From assembly GCA_013200995.1 (NCBI GenBank), contig CP053688.1:4464001-4528000 (forward strand): 64,000 nt of DNA, given 5' to 3'. The number at the start of each line of letters is the position of its first letter. The stretch's first letter is position 1. Shown piece after piece: positions 7,739 to 16,497 of this stretch. The translations under genes were made by a program, and so were the position numbers. The stretch comes from Arthrobacter citreus. GTDB lineage: Bacteria; Bacillota; Bacilli; Bacillales; Bacillaceae_G. Under the pieces are notes generated by a model. That model was not told where the DNA came from, searched no databases, and was given only the letters and a program-made list of their open reading frames with translations.

Positions 7739-8932
7739 TTAGTTAGAAATAGTTGAATCCGCTAATAGCTCAAAAGCAGCATGGGTCATTAGTTTTACAC
7801 CAACTTTTATTGCTTCTTCATCAACCATAAATTTTGGGTGATGCCATCCGTAAGTTATACCCTTTTCTTGATTCCCAGAGCCTAGCCATAAAAAGCAGCC
7901 GGGTACTTCTTGTTGATAAAATGAAAAATCTTCTCCGCCCATTGTTGATTCTGCCGTCACAACATTGTCAGTTCCGACTGTTGTAATTGCTGCTTCACGT
8001 ACTACTTTTGTTACTTTTGAATGGTTGAAGACGGTAGGGAGTAAGATGTCATAATCGATTTCTACTTCTCCTCCAAGTGAATGAACAAGGTTTTGAACTA
8101 ATGTTTGAAAGCTTGTTTGAATTTGCTTTCGAACTGATTCATTTGAAGTTCGAACGGTACCTTTTAAAATTGCAAATTCGGGAATTACATTATTTGTATT
8201 TCCAGCCTGGAATGCCCCAACTGTAATGACAGCTGATTCTTTTGGTGAAATTGTTCGGCTAACTAGTGTTTGTAGAAGGTTGACAACCGCGCTACCAATT
8301 ACGATCGGATCAATTGCTTTTTCTGGAAGTGCTGCATGACCGCCTTTACCTTTAATCTTAATTGAAAAATCATCTACACTTGCCATTAGGAAGCCTTCTT
8401 TTATTCCGATTGTACCAACTGGAAGATCAGGCATATTGTGAAGTCCAACAATTGCTTTTACATCATTAAGCAATCCTTCAGCAATCATTTTCTCTGCACC
8501 ACCTTCTGCCTCTTCGGCAGGTTGAAAAATTATTCGAACGGTACCAGGAAGTAGATGTTTTAATTCCTGTAAAATGAATCCAACTCCTAGCGCAATTGTA
8601 GTGTGAACATCATGCCCACACATATGAGCGACTCCATCAATAACGGAACGAAATGGTAAATTAGCTTCCTCTTGAATTGGTAATGCGTCAATATCTGCTC
8701 GGAGTGCAACAATCGGTCCTTCAAGACCAGTTATTTCAGCACATGCTCCAGTTTTACTATTTAAAGATAATTTTTTGATGTTAGCCTTGTCTAATTCTTG
8801 ATTAATAAAAATCGTTGTTTGGAACTCTTGATTACTTAATTCAGGATACATATGCAAATGTCTACGTATTTCTAATAGTCTTGAAAAATATTTGTCTACT
8901 AATGCGTCTATATGTGTTTCTAATTGATTCAT
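7739..8932 (-). CDS. M20 family metallo-amidohydrolase (amidohydrolase/hippurate hydrolase type)
   Basis: A cytosolic M20D peptidase-like hydrolase of 397 residues. Metal-binding motifs are visible: the MCGHDVHTTIA motif, the FQPAEEAEGGAEKMI motif with the catalytic Glu-Glu pair, GLHNMPDLPVG, and a C-terminal GWHHPKFMVDEEAI. The family removes N-acyl groups from amino acids or related amides, and the substrate here is not evident. The open frame extends ten codons upstream, but AAGGAGA eight bases before the ATG at 8932 marks that codon as the start. It is divergent from anmK across a 340-bp AT-rich interval, so a link to wall recycling is possible but unproven. Confidence 0.88.
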   Translation of the reverse strand: MNQLETHIDALVDKYFSRLLEIRRHLHMYPELSNQEFQTTIFINQELDKANIKKLSLNSKTGACAEITGLEGPIVALRADIDALPIQEEANLPFRSVIDGVAHMCGHDVHTTIALGVGFILQELKHLLPGTVRIIFQPAEEAEGGAEKMIAEGLLNDVKAIVGLHNMPDLPVGTIGIKEGFLMASVDDFSIKIKGKGGHAALPEKAIDPIVIGSAVVNLLQTLVSRTISPKESAVITVGAFQAGNTNNVIPEFAILKGTVRTSNESVRKQIQTSFQTLVQNLVHSLGGEVEIDYDILLPTVFNHSKVTKVVREAAITTVGTDNVVTAESTMGGEDFSFYQQEVPGCFLWLGSGNQEKGITYGWHHPKFMVDEEAIKVGVKLMTHAAFELLADSTISN

Positions 8933-9272
8933 CTTAAGATTCTCCTTTTGAACTGAACTCATACCTTTTTGTTTGTTTATGTAATAAATTGTATAATTAT
9001 TCTACCCTTCATACAATACCTTTTTACTATTTTGTAATTAGATAAGGTGTTTTTTACTATTTTGATATTGTACTCATTGGGTATTTAGAAGTTAACATCT
9101 ATAAAAAATTTAAGTATATTTATTATTTGTGGATAAGGTGAAATGAGTAAAAATTCATTTTGTAGAACAAGTTTCTCGATGTTCCTGGAAAATAAACTTT
9201 CATCCTTTTCTTTTACAAAATTGAAATTCTGTTTTAAGGTATTAGGTATAAAAAAGTAAAGGAGTGAGAGAA
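8933..9272. other. Divergent promoter region between the M20 hydrolase and anmK
   Basis: AT-rich and non-coding. It must hold both promoters. No operator or riboswitch was recognised. Confidence 0.5.
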
Positions 9273-10421
9273 TTGGTATATGCAGTTGGATTAATGTCAG
9301 GTACATCTTTAGATGGAATCGATTCAGCCTTAGTAGAGATCACTGGATATGGATCTGATACAGAGGTTAAATTGATTGATTTTATGACGCTTCCTCTAGA
9401 GGAAGCTTTATTAAAAGAGATTGAAGATGCGATTACACTTGTTTCTTCAAATGCCCAGCATTTGTGTAGTTTGAATTTTAAACTTGGCTATGCTTTTGCA
9501 GATGCAGTGAAACAAATTTGTAGTAAAAATCAATTTCCACTAAATAAGCTAGATTTTATTGGATCACATGGTCAAACGATTTATCATCAGCCTGAAGTAG
9601 AAGCAAATTTTGTACAGTCTACATTGCAGTTAGGTGAATCAGCAGTAATTGCCTATGAAACGAATACGAAGGTTGTTTCTAATTTTCGAGTGATGGATAT
9701 GGCAGCTGGTGGATATGGAGCACCTTTAGTACCACATTCAGAGTTGTTACTTTATAGGAGTAAAACGAAGACACGCTTATTACAAAATATTGGTGGAATC
9801 GGTAATGTAACGATCATTCCAAAGAATGCTACGATTGATGATTTAGTAGCCTTTGATACAGGCCCAGGTAATATGATTATTGATGAAATTTGTAAGCGTT
9901 ATTTTAATGTGCCATTTGATGCTAGTGGTGAATTGGCTGCTAAGGGGAATGTAAATGAGAGATTACTAGAAAGATGTATGAGTATCCCTTATATATTAGC
10001 ACCAATACCTAAAACCACAGGCAGAGAGTTATTTGGTACACAGTTTGTTGATGAAATTTTAGTAGAATTTAGTGATGTTTCACCGATTGATTTCATTACT
10101 ACAATGACGATGTTTACAGCAAAATCAATTGCTGAAAACTACAAAAAGTTTATTTTACCGGATCATCCAATTGATGAAGTCATTGTTGGTGGTGGTGGTA
10201 GTCATAATAAAACGCTATTACACATGCTTCAAGAGTTATTAGGTGAACATTCAAAAGTATTAGTCCAAGAGGATATTGGCTTTTCTTCAGATGCAAAAGA
10301 GGCAATTGCCTTTGCTATTTTAGCAAATGAAACATTAAATGGTTTACCAAGTAATGTTCCTGGAGCAACAAAGGCAAATCGATTAGTTATTTTAGGAAAT
10401 ATTACACCTAAACCATATTAG
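9273..10421 (+). CDS. anmK: Anhydro-N-acetylmuramic acid kinase
   Basis: Phosphorylates 1,6-anhydroMurNAc, with ring opening, to MurNAc-6-phosphate. The AnmK signatures are all present: GLMSGTSLDGIDSALVEI at the N terminus, GSHGQTIYHQP, the NIGGIGNVTIIP motif, FDTGPGNMIID and GGGGSHNKTLL. The length of 382 residues fits the family. AAAGGAG at 9258-9264 is placed correctly for the TTG at 9273; the upstream GTG at 9264 overlaps the ribosome site. The next gene, mupG, begins 11 bp after the stop, so the two are co-transcribed. The product feeds MurQ, encoded about 6 kb downstream in the same direction. Confidence 0.93.
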   Translation: MVYAVGLMSGTSLDGIDSALVEITGYGSDTEVKLIDFMTLPLEEALLKEIEDAITLVSSNAQHLCSLNFKLGYAFADAVKQICSKNQFPLNKLDFIGSHGQTIYHQPEVEANFVQSTLQLGESAVIAYETNTKVVSNFRVMDMAAGGYGAPLVPHSELLLYRSKTKTRLLQNIGGIGNVTIIPKNATIDDLVAFDTGPGNMIIDEICKRYFNVPFDASGELAAKGNVNERLLERCMSIPYILAPIPKTTGRELFGTQFVDEILVEFSDVSPIDFITTMTMFTAKSIAENYKKFILPDHPIDEVIVGGGGSHNKTLLHMLQELLGEHSKVLVQEDIGFSSDAKEAIAFAILANETLNGLPSNVPGATKANRLVILGNITPKPY

Positions 10422-10432
10422 GAGGATGAATC

Positions 10433-11527
10433 GTGAAAAAATTAGGAATCTCAATCTATCCAGAACACTCAACTGTTGAAAAAGATAAGGCTTATATTAA
10501 ATTAGCTCATCAATATGGTTTTAAACGAATTTTTACTTGTTTATTATCAGTAAACGGTGACAAGGAACAAATTATCAAAGAGTTCAAAGAAATAATTGAT
10601 TATGCAAATAGTTTAGAGATGGAAGTGCTTGTTGACATTGCACCCCGAGTATTTGGTACTTTAAATATTTCATACAATGATCTATCATTTTTTGCTGATT
10701 TAGGTGCTTACGGTATTAGACTCGATATGGGATTTACTGGGAATGAAGAGTCAATTATGACTTATAATCCTTACGGGTTAAAAATCGAAATTAATATGAG
10801 CAATGCTACAAAATATTTAGAGAATATATTAGCTTATAAACCTAACCAGTCAAATTTAATCGGATCTCACAATTTTTATCCACATCGTTACGCAGGTTTA
10901 AGCTATTCACATTTTGTAAAATGTAGTGAAGAATTTAAAAAGCATGGAATTCGCACAGCTGCATTTATTAATTCACAAGCTGCAACATACGGTCCATGGC
11001 CAGTATCAGAAGGTCTTTGTTCTTTAGAAATGCATCGTAATTTATCGGTTGTAACCCAAGCAAAGCATTTATTTTACTCAGACTTAATTGATGACGTCAT
11101 TATTGCAAATGCATACGCGTCTGAAGAAGAATTCAAACAGCTTGCAGAACTTAACAATAACGGCAAAGATTTATTTACTTTAACGATTGATCTACATGAT
11201 TCAATTACAGATTTAGAAAAAAAGATTGTTTTAGATGAATTTCATTTTTATCGAGGGGACGTATCAGATTACCTAATTCGTTCAACGCAATCTCGTGTTA
11301 AATACAGAGACGAGGAATTTAAACCAACTTATACACCACAGATTCGTAGAGGAGATATTTTAATCGAAAATGAATTATATGGTCAGTATAAAGGTGAATT
11401 GCAAATAGCACTACAGGATATGGAGAATTCAGGGAAAACAAATGTAGTCGGACGCATTGTCGAAGAAGAAATTTTCCTACTAGATTTCTTGCATCCATGG
11501 AGTAAATTTCAGTTTAAAGAAAACTAA
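10433..11527 (+). CDS. mupG: MupG-like DUF871 protein, 6-phospho-N-acetylmuramidase
   Basis: A 364-residue DUF871 protein: a TIM-barrel N-terminal domain (KKLGISIYPEHSTVEKD start, the FTCLLSV strand, the NFYPHRYAGLS motif) and a small C-terminal domain ending with RRGDILIENELYGQYKGELQIA. In Staphylococcus aureus, MupG of this family splits MurNAc-6P-GlcNAc into MurNAc-6P and GlcNAc. It sits 11 bp after anmK with an AGGAGG site, and upstream of a PTS and murQ, so this role fits the context well. A second DUF871 paralogue is at 40839-41903. Confidence 0.85.
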   Translation: MKKLGISIYPEHSTVEKDKAYIKLAHQYGFKRIFTCLLSVNGDKEQIIKEFKEIIDYANSLEMEVLVDIAPRVFGTLNISYNDLSFFADLGAYGIRLDMGFTGNEESIMTYNPYGLKIEINMSNATKYLENILAYKPNQSNLIGSHNFYPHRYAGLSYSHFVKCSEEFKKHGIRTAAFINSQAATYGPWPVSEGLCSLEMHRNLSVVTQAKHLFYSDLIDDVIIANAYASEEEFKQLAELNNNGKDLFTLTIDLHDSITDLEKKIVLDEFHFYRGDVSDYLIRSTQSRVKYRDEEFKPTYTPQIRRGDILIENELYGQYKGELQIALQDMENSGKTNVVGRIVEEEIFLLDFLHPWSKFQFKEN

Positions 11528-11573
11528 ATAATCAGTATTTCAAAAAGGTGTGAAATTTTTTTTTACGTCTTTT

Positions 11574-11588
11574 TGAAATTTTATTTCA
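11574..11588. promoter_or_regulatory. Palindrome upstream of the PTS operon (candidate operator)
   Basis: TGAAATTTTATTTCA is a perfect palindrome with six-base arms and a three-base centre, 18 bp upstream of the -35 box. A similar palindrome lies before the second MupG gene (40733-40746), suggesting a shared RpiR-type regulator. Confidence 0.45.
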
Positions 11589-11605
11589 CTTTTTTTCGGA
11601 AAATA

Positions 11606-11634
11606 TTGAAATTTATTTTTGGTAGGAATATAAT
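11606..11634 (+). promoter_or_regulatory. Consensus sigma-A promoter of the PTS-murQ operon
   Basis: TTGAAA (11606-11611) and TATAAT (11629-11634) are separated by 17 bp. Transcription should begin near 11641, about 65 bp before the IIB start codon. Confidence 0.85.
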
Positions 11635-11642
11635 AGCCTCAT

Positions 11643-11656
11643 AGAAAACGATTTCA
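11643..11656. promoter_or_regulatory. cre box (CcpA site) at the PTS transcription start
   Basis: AGAAAACGATTTCA matches the cre consensus TGWAANCGNTNWCA at 13 of 14 positions, with only the first base deviating. It lies immediately after the predicted start point, where CcpA binding represses. Glucose repression of the operon is inferred. Confidence 0.75.
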
Positions 11657-11705
11657 ATTTTTTGAATCTTTTATTTTATCGAAATTAAATTAGGAGGATA
11701 TAACT

Positions 11706-12011
11706 ATGAAAGTATTATTTGTATGTGCAGGCGGAATGTCTAGTGCAATTGTTGTAAACGCTTTAAAAAAAGAGGGAGAAAAGAACGGATTAAGTCTAGA
11801 TGTTTTAGCAGTAGGAACGCAAGAGTTTGCTGAAGAAGTTAAGAATGGTTGGGATGTAGCGATGGTTGCACCACAAGTTAGACACCGTTTTGATGGATTT
11901 AAAGCTTCATCTGATGAGGCGAATGTACCTTGTGCAGTAATTCCACCTCAAGCATATAGTCCACTTGGAGGGTCAACTTTATTAAAATTAGTTCAAGAAT
12001 TAGTTAAATAG
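11706..12011 (+). CDS. PTS lactose/cellobiose-family EIIB component
   Basis: A 101-residue cytosolic EIIB of the Lac family. The phosphorylated cysteine is C7 in the VLFVCAGGMSSAIV loop, and the fold continues with the VAMVAPQVRHRF strand typical of CelA/LicB/ChbB. It accepts phosphate from EIIA (encoded at 15122) and passes it to the sugar held by EIIC. It is the first gene of the operon, with a TAGGAGG ribosome site. Lac-family PTS carry beta-linked disaccharides such as cellobiose, chitobiose and lactose. Confidence 0.92.
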   Translation: MKVLFVCAGGMSSAIVVNALKKEGEKNGLSLDVLAVGTQEFAEEVKNGWDVAMVAPQVRHRFDGFKASSDEANVPCAVIPPQAYSPLGGSTLLKLVQELVK

Positions 12012-12043
12012 TTTAGTAATTTAATAAAAAGGGAGAAGAATAA

Positions 12044-13345
12044 ATGGATAAGTTTATTGCATTTTTGGAAAACAATCTATCAACACCAATGGCAAAACTA
12101 TCTGAACAGAAGCATTTACGCGCGATTCGTGATGGAGTAGTCTCAGCGTTGCCATTTATCATTTTTGGAAGTTTATTCTTAATTATTGCCTTTCCACCAG
12201 TTCCTGCAGATTCTGCAGTTGGGGTATGGGCAGCAAAACATGCGGCGGACATTTTAATTCCGTACCGACTTACAATGTACATGATGACCGTTTATATTAC
12301 CTTTGGAATCGGGTATAGCTTATCTCAAAGTTATAAACTAGATCCACTTTCTGGTGCATTATTAGCTGGCTCCGCGTTTTTATTTACAACTGGGGTTCAA
12401 ATGATTGATAAAGTAGGATTTGTGTTACCGATGGCTAACATGGGTGGTCATGGACTTTTCGTTGGTATGATTACATCGATCTTTGCAGTTGAAGTATTAC
12501 GTTTTTGTAAAACCAAAAATATTACAATTAAAATGCCTGCTTCAGTGCCAAGTTCTGTAGCGCGTTCTTTTGAAGCACTTATACCTGTAACAGTTGTTTT
12601 AACAGTAATGACTTTAATTACAGTTGTATTTAAAGTTGATACACATTCTCTTGTAGACAAAGCTGTTGCTCCTCTAATTAGCGCTGGTGATTCACTACCA
12701 GGTGTATTAGTACCCGTATTCTTAATTACATTTTTCTGGGCATTTGGTATCCATGGGGTATCGGTAGTAGGTGCAGTTGCACGTCCCGTTTGGGAAGTTT
12801 ATATAGCTAATAACTCTGCAGCAGTTGCAGCTGGGAAAGTTGGTAGTCAATTACCACATATTGCCCCTGAAACTTTCTTCCAATGGTTTATTTGGATTGG
12901 TGGTTCAGGTGCAACACTAGGTCTAGTAATTGCTATGTTAATTGCAGGGAAATCTAGTTACTCAAAAGCTCTTGGAAGAACTACTATTATCCCGAGTATT
13001 TTTAACATTAATGAGCCAGTCATTTTCGGTATGCCAATTGTATTAAATCCTGTACTAATTATTCCATTTATGATCGTTCCAATAATTGGTGCTACGGTTG
13101 CTTATCTAGCAACTGCAGCTGGATTAGTTAATCCAACTTACGTAACGGTTCCATGGACTTTGCCTGCTCCAATAGGTGCATATTTATCAACAGGTGGAGA
13201 TTGGAGAGCTATTATTCTAGTAGTAATCAATTTGACTATATCTGTTGTAATCTATTTACCATTCTTTAAAATGTACGATAAAAAATTGTTAGCACAAGAA
13301 TCGGCTACAATCGAAATCGATAAAGATGTAAAAATGTCTGTATAA
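12044..13345 (+). CDS. PTS lactose/cellobiose-family EIIC permease
   Basis: A 433-residue polytopic membrane protein of the CelB/LicC/ChbC type, with about ten hydrophobic segments and the family's conserved IFNINEPVIFGMPIVLNP motif near residues 320-340. It forms the sugar-translocating channel and delivers the substrate 6-phosphorylated. It starts 33 bp after the EIIB stop with GGGAGAAG as ribosome site. The surrounding genes (mupG, amino-sugar kinase, murQ) suggest an amino-sugar disaccharide rather than cellobiose, but the sequence alone cannot settle the substrate. Confidence 0.92.
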   Translation: MDKFIAFLENNLSTPMAKLSEQKHLRAIRDGVVSALPFIIFGSLFLIIAFPPVPADSAVGVWAAKHAADILIPYRLTMYMMTVYITFGIGYSLSQSYKLDPLSGALLAGSAFLFTTGVQMIDKVGFVLPMANMGGHGLFVGMITSIFAVEVLRFCKTKNITIKMPASVPSSVARSFEALIPVTVVLTVMTLITVVFKVDTHSLVDKAVAPLISAGDSLPGVLVPVFLITFFWAFGIHGVSVVGAVARPVWEVYIANNSAAVAAGKVGSQLPHIAPETFFQWFIWIGGSGATLGLVIAMLIAGKSSYSKALGRTTIIPSIFNINEPVIFGMPIVLNPVLIIPFMIVPIIGATVAYLATAAGLVNPTYVTVPWTLPAPIGAYLSTGGDWRAIILVVINLTISVVIYLPFFKMYDKKLLAQESATIEIDKDVKMSV

Positions 13346-13425
13346 ATTCATAGTAAAGGGAGTTTGGGATCATAGATTCCAGCTTCCTTTATTTATTACT
13401 AAATAAGCAAGAAAGGAAGCTTAAC

Positions 13426-13713
13426 ATGAACACTACAAAGAATCTTCATTTTTTTAGTTATAAAGGTGCTTTTGTATTTTTTATATTTATTCTTGCGTTT
13501 AATCTTATCTTTAATCCAGTTCTACTATTTATTGGAACGAGCAAAGATCTTGCAGTATTTATTACGAATAGCATAGGTCTGAGTGTAGGACTTACAAGCG
13601 TGATTGTATTTATTGAAGGTAAGTTTAAGAATAAGAAACAAGCTTCAATCTTATTTTTTATATTATTAGTTTTCTGCACCGTGACTTGCTATATTGTTGT
13701 TTTCAATTCATAA
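13426..13713 (+). CDS. Small three-helix membrane protein inside the PTS operon
   Basis: Not recognised. The 95-residue product has three hydrophobic segments (about 12-36, 43-60 and 70-93) separated by short loops with basic GKFKNKKQ near 65-72. GAAAGGAAGC supplies a ribosome site. It lies between EIIC and the GH4 enzyme in an otherwise standard Lic/Cel-type operon. A partial hairpin (13355-13390) between EIIC and this gene may reduce downstream expression. It could be an accessory to the permease or an unrelated insertion. Confidence 0.65.
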   Translation: MNTTKNLHFFSYKGAFVFFIFILAFNLIFNPVLLFIGTSKDLAVFITNSIGLSVGLTSVIVFIEGKFKNKKQASILFFILLVFCTVTCYIVVFNS

Positions 13714-13743
13714 GAAAAAATATGAAATGAAGGTGTATTCAAA

Positions 13744-15084
13744 ATGAATAACAAAAGCGGAATTAAAATCGTAACAATAGGTGGAGGCTCAAGTTATACT
13801 CCAGAATTAGTTGAAGGATTTATAAAAAGATATAATGAACTACCTGTTAGTGAGCTTTGGTTAGTTGATATAGAAGCAGGTAAAGAAAAGCTAGAAATTG
13901 TCGGTAATTTGGCTAAACGAATGGTAAAAGAAGCAGGAGTTCCAATGGAAATTCATTTGACTCTTGATCGAAAATTAGCTTTAAAGGATGCTGACTTTGT
14001 AACGACCCAAATGCGTGTAGGATTATTAGAAGCAAGAATTAAAGATGAACGTATTCCTCTGCAACTCGGTATGATTGGTCAAGAAACGAATGGTGCAGGT
14101 GGTTTATTTAAAGGCTTAAGAACAATTCCTATCTTACTTGAGATTGCAAAAGAAATGCAGCAACTATGCCCAGAAGCTTGGTTGATTAACTTTACAAATC
14201 CGACTGGCATGGTGACAGAGGCTTTGCTTCGTTATAGCAATCATAAAAAAGTAATCGGTGTTTGTAATGTACCAATTAATATGACGATGACAATTGCTAA
14301 TTTATTAGAAGTGGACAAAAGTCGTGTACATATCGATTTTGCTGGATTAAATCATATGGTTTACGGACTACATGTTTATGTTGATGGAAAAGAAGTGACA
14401 AAGCGTGTTTTAGAGCTATTGGCAGATCCAGCTATACAAATGACGATGAAAAATATCGCACCATTACCATGGCAAAAAGAATTTCTAATGTCATTAGGAG
14501 TCCTTCCTTGTCCATACCATCGATACTATTACAAAACTAAACATATATTAGATGAAGAATTAGAATCATTCAAAACTGGTACTACTAGAGCAGAAGTTGT
14601 TAAGAAATTGGAAGATGACTTATTTGAATTATATAAAGATGAAAACTTAGCAATTAAACCGCCACAGCTTGAAAAACGAGGTGGAGCATATTATAGTGAT
14701 GCTGCTTGTAGCTTAATTACTTCTATATATAATGACAAAAAGGATATCCAAGTATTAAACGTTCAAAACAATGGTTCAATACAAGGGATTCCAAATGAGT
14801 CAGCTGTAGAAGTAAATTGTATTGTTACAAAGCAAGGTCCAATTCCAATTTCAGTCGGTGAATTACCACCTCAAATAAATGGTTTAGTTCAGCAGATTAA
14901 ATCATTCGAACGAGTTGGGGCAAAAGCAGCCGTTACTGGATCTTATGAGTTGGCTTTACTAGCTTTAACAATTAATCCTTTAGTACCAAGTGATGAAGCT
15001 GCAAAGGACGTTTTAGACACATTATTAGATGCTCATAAAGAGTACTTACCATTATTCTTTAAAGATAAATTGGTAGTTCAATAA
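13744..15084 (+). CDS. GH4 6-phospho-beta-glucosidase-type hydrolase (LicH/CelF-like)
   Basis: A 446-residue NAD- and metal-dependent GH4 hydrolase of the cytosol. It has the N-terminal nucleotide-binding loop GGGSSYTPELVEGF, the IGQETNGAGGLFKGLR and NFTNPTGMVTEAL motifs, the metal-binding Cys in GVCNVPINM and the GLNHM motif. GH4 enzymes of this branch cleave 6-phosphorylated beta-glucosides or diacetylchitobiose-6-P delivered by Lac-family PTS. Here it may hydrolyse the imported disaccharide or work beside MupG on another linkage. It lies within the operon, with AATGAAGGTG ribosome site. Confidence 0.92.
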   Translation: MNNKSGIKIVTIGGGSSYTPELVEGFIKRYNELPVSELWLVDIEAGKEKLEIVGNLAKRMVKEAGVPMEIHLTLDRKLALKDADFVTTQMRVGLLEARIKDERIPLQLGMIGQETNGAGGLFKGLRTIPILLEIAKEMQQLCPEAWLINFTNPTGMVTEALLRYSNHKKVIGVCNVPINMTMTIANLLEVDKSRVHIDFAGLNHMVYGLHVYVDGKEVTKRVLELLADPAIQMTMKNIAPLPWQKEFLMSLGVLPCPYHRYYYKTKHILDEELESFKTGTTRAEVVKKLEDDLFELYKDENLAIKPPQLEKRGGAYYSDAACSLITSIYNDKKDIQVLNVQNNGSIQGIPNESAVEVNCIVTKQGPIPISVGELPPQINGLVQQIKSFERVGAKAAVTGSYELALLALTINPLVPSDEAAKDVLDTLLDAHKEYLPLFFKDKLVVQ

Positions 15085-15121
15085 CGATTAAAATAAATAA
15101 ACAACTAAGGGGATCATGAAG

Positions 15122-15439
15122 ATGAATATGACTAACGAACAAGAAATTTTTGAAATTATATCACACGGTGGAAATGCAAGATCACTAGCTTATGAAGCAT
15201 TAGAAGCTGCGGAAAAAAATGATTTTGAAACGGCCGATCGTTTAATTGAAGAGTCCCACGAAGAAATCGGTCATGCACATAAAACACAAACGACTTTAAT
15301 ACAAGCTGAATTAAACGGTCAACCATGCGAAAAATCTTTACTGATGATCCATGCACAGGATCATTTAATGACAGCAATGAGCGAGCAAAAGTTAATCGAG
15401 CACATCATTCGCTTGCATAAAAAATTAGCTGAAAAATAA
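15122..15439 (+). CDS. PTS lactose/cellobiose-family EIIA component
   Basis: A Lac-family EIIA, helical and about 105 residues. The phosphorylated histidine is the first His of the MIHAQDHLM motif (residue 77 from this start). Its GNARSLAYEALEAA and ESHEEIGHAHKTQ helices are typical. It takes phosphate from HPr. An ATG at 15116 is also in frame, but AAGGGGAT at 15107-15114 is better spaced for the ATG at 15122. With EIIB and EIIC it completes a full EII set, unlike classical MurP, which lacks its own EIIA. Confidence 0.92.
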   Translation: MNMTNEQEIFEIISHGGNARSLAYEALEAAEKNDFETADRLIEESHEEIGHAHKTQTTLIQAELNGQPCEKSLLMIHAQDHLMTAMSEQKLIEHIIRLHKKLAEK

Positions 15440-15485
15440 TAGTTATATAGATAGAGTATAGATAGAGATGGTGGGGGACAGCCTG

Positions 15486-16388
15486 GTGAAATATATAATT
15501 AGTCTTGACGGTGGAGGAACTAAGTCAGAAGCAGTTGCTTATGATTTAGAAGGCAATGTTATTAGCCAAGGTTACTCTGGTTTTAGTAATCTACTAATTA
15601 ATGAAAAAGATGGAATTAATCACATTATAGAAGCGATTGAAAAATGTTTAGGCACTTTATCAAAGGAAAATTGTCTATTTCTATTTATAGGAATTGCTGG
15701 AATTGGTGGAGTTAAAGATCGAAGTCCTTTAGAAAAAGCATTAAATGATGCCTTTCAGATTCCTTTTAAAATTGTAAATGACGCGCAAATTGCCCATGCG
15801 GCAATGCTTAATGGGCAAAGCGGTGTATTGACAATTGCCGGTACTGGGTCAATTTGTATTGGAATGCATAAAGAACATACAATTACAGCGGGTGGATGGG
15901 GACATCTACTTGGAGATGAAGGAAGCGGTTATTGGATTTGTATGGAAGTTTTTAAAAAAATTACGCAAGAATTTGATGAAGGCATTCCGTTAAGTTATTT
16001 ATCTTTAAAAATGCTAGAAAGATTACAGCTAAAAGAAGCTGATGGACTCAAAAAATATATTTATCATAATATAAAAGCTGAGATTGCATCTCATGTTCCA
16101 TTCATTGTTGAAATGGCGAATTTGGGTGATCTAATGGCCTTAACAGTACTAGAAAGAGCTGGTCAACATCTTGGAAAAACGACAATCCATGCGATAAAAA
16201 AATTAAGCCTTCGAGAAGAGCCTCGAGTTGCTATTAAAGGAAGTATTCTTCAAAGAATACCAGTTGTTCAGAAAACGTTTATTCAAACAATTCATGAGCA
16301 ATATCCAACAATACTATTCTATACAGAAGATGTTTCCTCGACGTTTGGAGGATATCTTCTAGCGATGAAAGAATTAAATAATTATTAA
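15486..16388 (+). CDS. BadF/BcrA-type amino-sugar kinase (MurK/NagK-like)
   Basis: An ASKHA-fold kinase of about 300 residues with the ISLDGGGTKSEAVAYD phosphate-1 motif, the VNDAQIAHAAML strand, and the GGWGHLLGDEGSGYWI motif diagnostic of N-acetylglucosamine kinases and Clostridium MurK, which phosphorylates both GlcNAc and MurNAc. In this operon it would rescue free GlcNAc released by MupG. The open frame could begin at ATG 15468, but GGTGGGGGA (15469-15477) fits the GTG at 15486. It lies between EIIA and murQ. Confidence 0.88.
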   Translation: MKYIISLDGGGTKSEAVAYDLEGNVISQGYSGFSNLLINEKDGINHIIEAIEKCLGTLSKENCLFLFIGIAGIGGVKDRSPLEKALNDAFQIPFKIVNDAQIAHAAMLNGQSGVLTIAGTGSICIGMHKEHTITAGGWGHLLGDEGSGYWICMEVFKKITQEFDEGIPLSYLSLKMLERLQLKEADGLKKYIYHNIKAEIASHVPFIVEMANLGDLMALTVLERAGQHLGKTTIHAIKKLSLREEPRVAIKGSILQRIPVVQKTFIQTIHEQYPTILFYTEDVSSTFGGYLLAMKELNNY

Positions 16389-16391
16389 AAG

Positions 16392-16479
16392 CAGGAATAG
16401 TTTAAGTGCAGGGAGAACTGGAAATGCATTTAATAGAATATCCTTTCCTTCATCCTTAACCCCTGCCCTTTTATTCCTG
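16392..16479 (+). other. Imperfect nested hairpin upstream of murQ
   Basis: CAGGAATA (16392-16399) pairs with TATTCCTG (16472-16479), enclosing GCAGGG (16408-16413) with CCCTGC (16461-16466). It occupies the 109-bp gap between the kinase and murQ and ends just before the murQ ribosome site. It may be a processing or attenuation structure, and its function is unknown. Confidence 0.45.
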
Positions 16480-16497
16480 AACTTAAGGGGTGGTATT

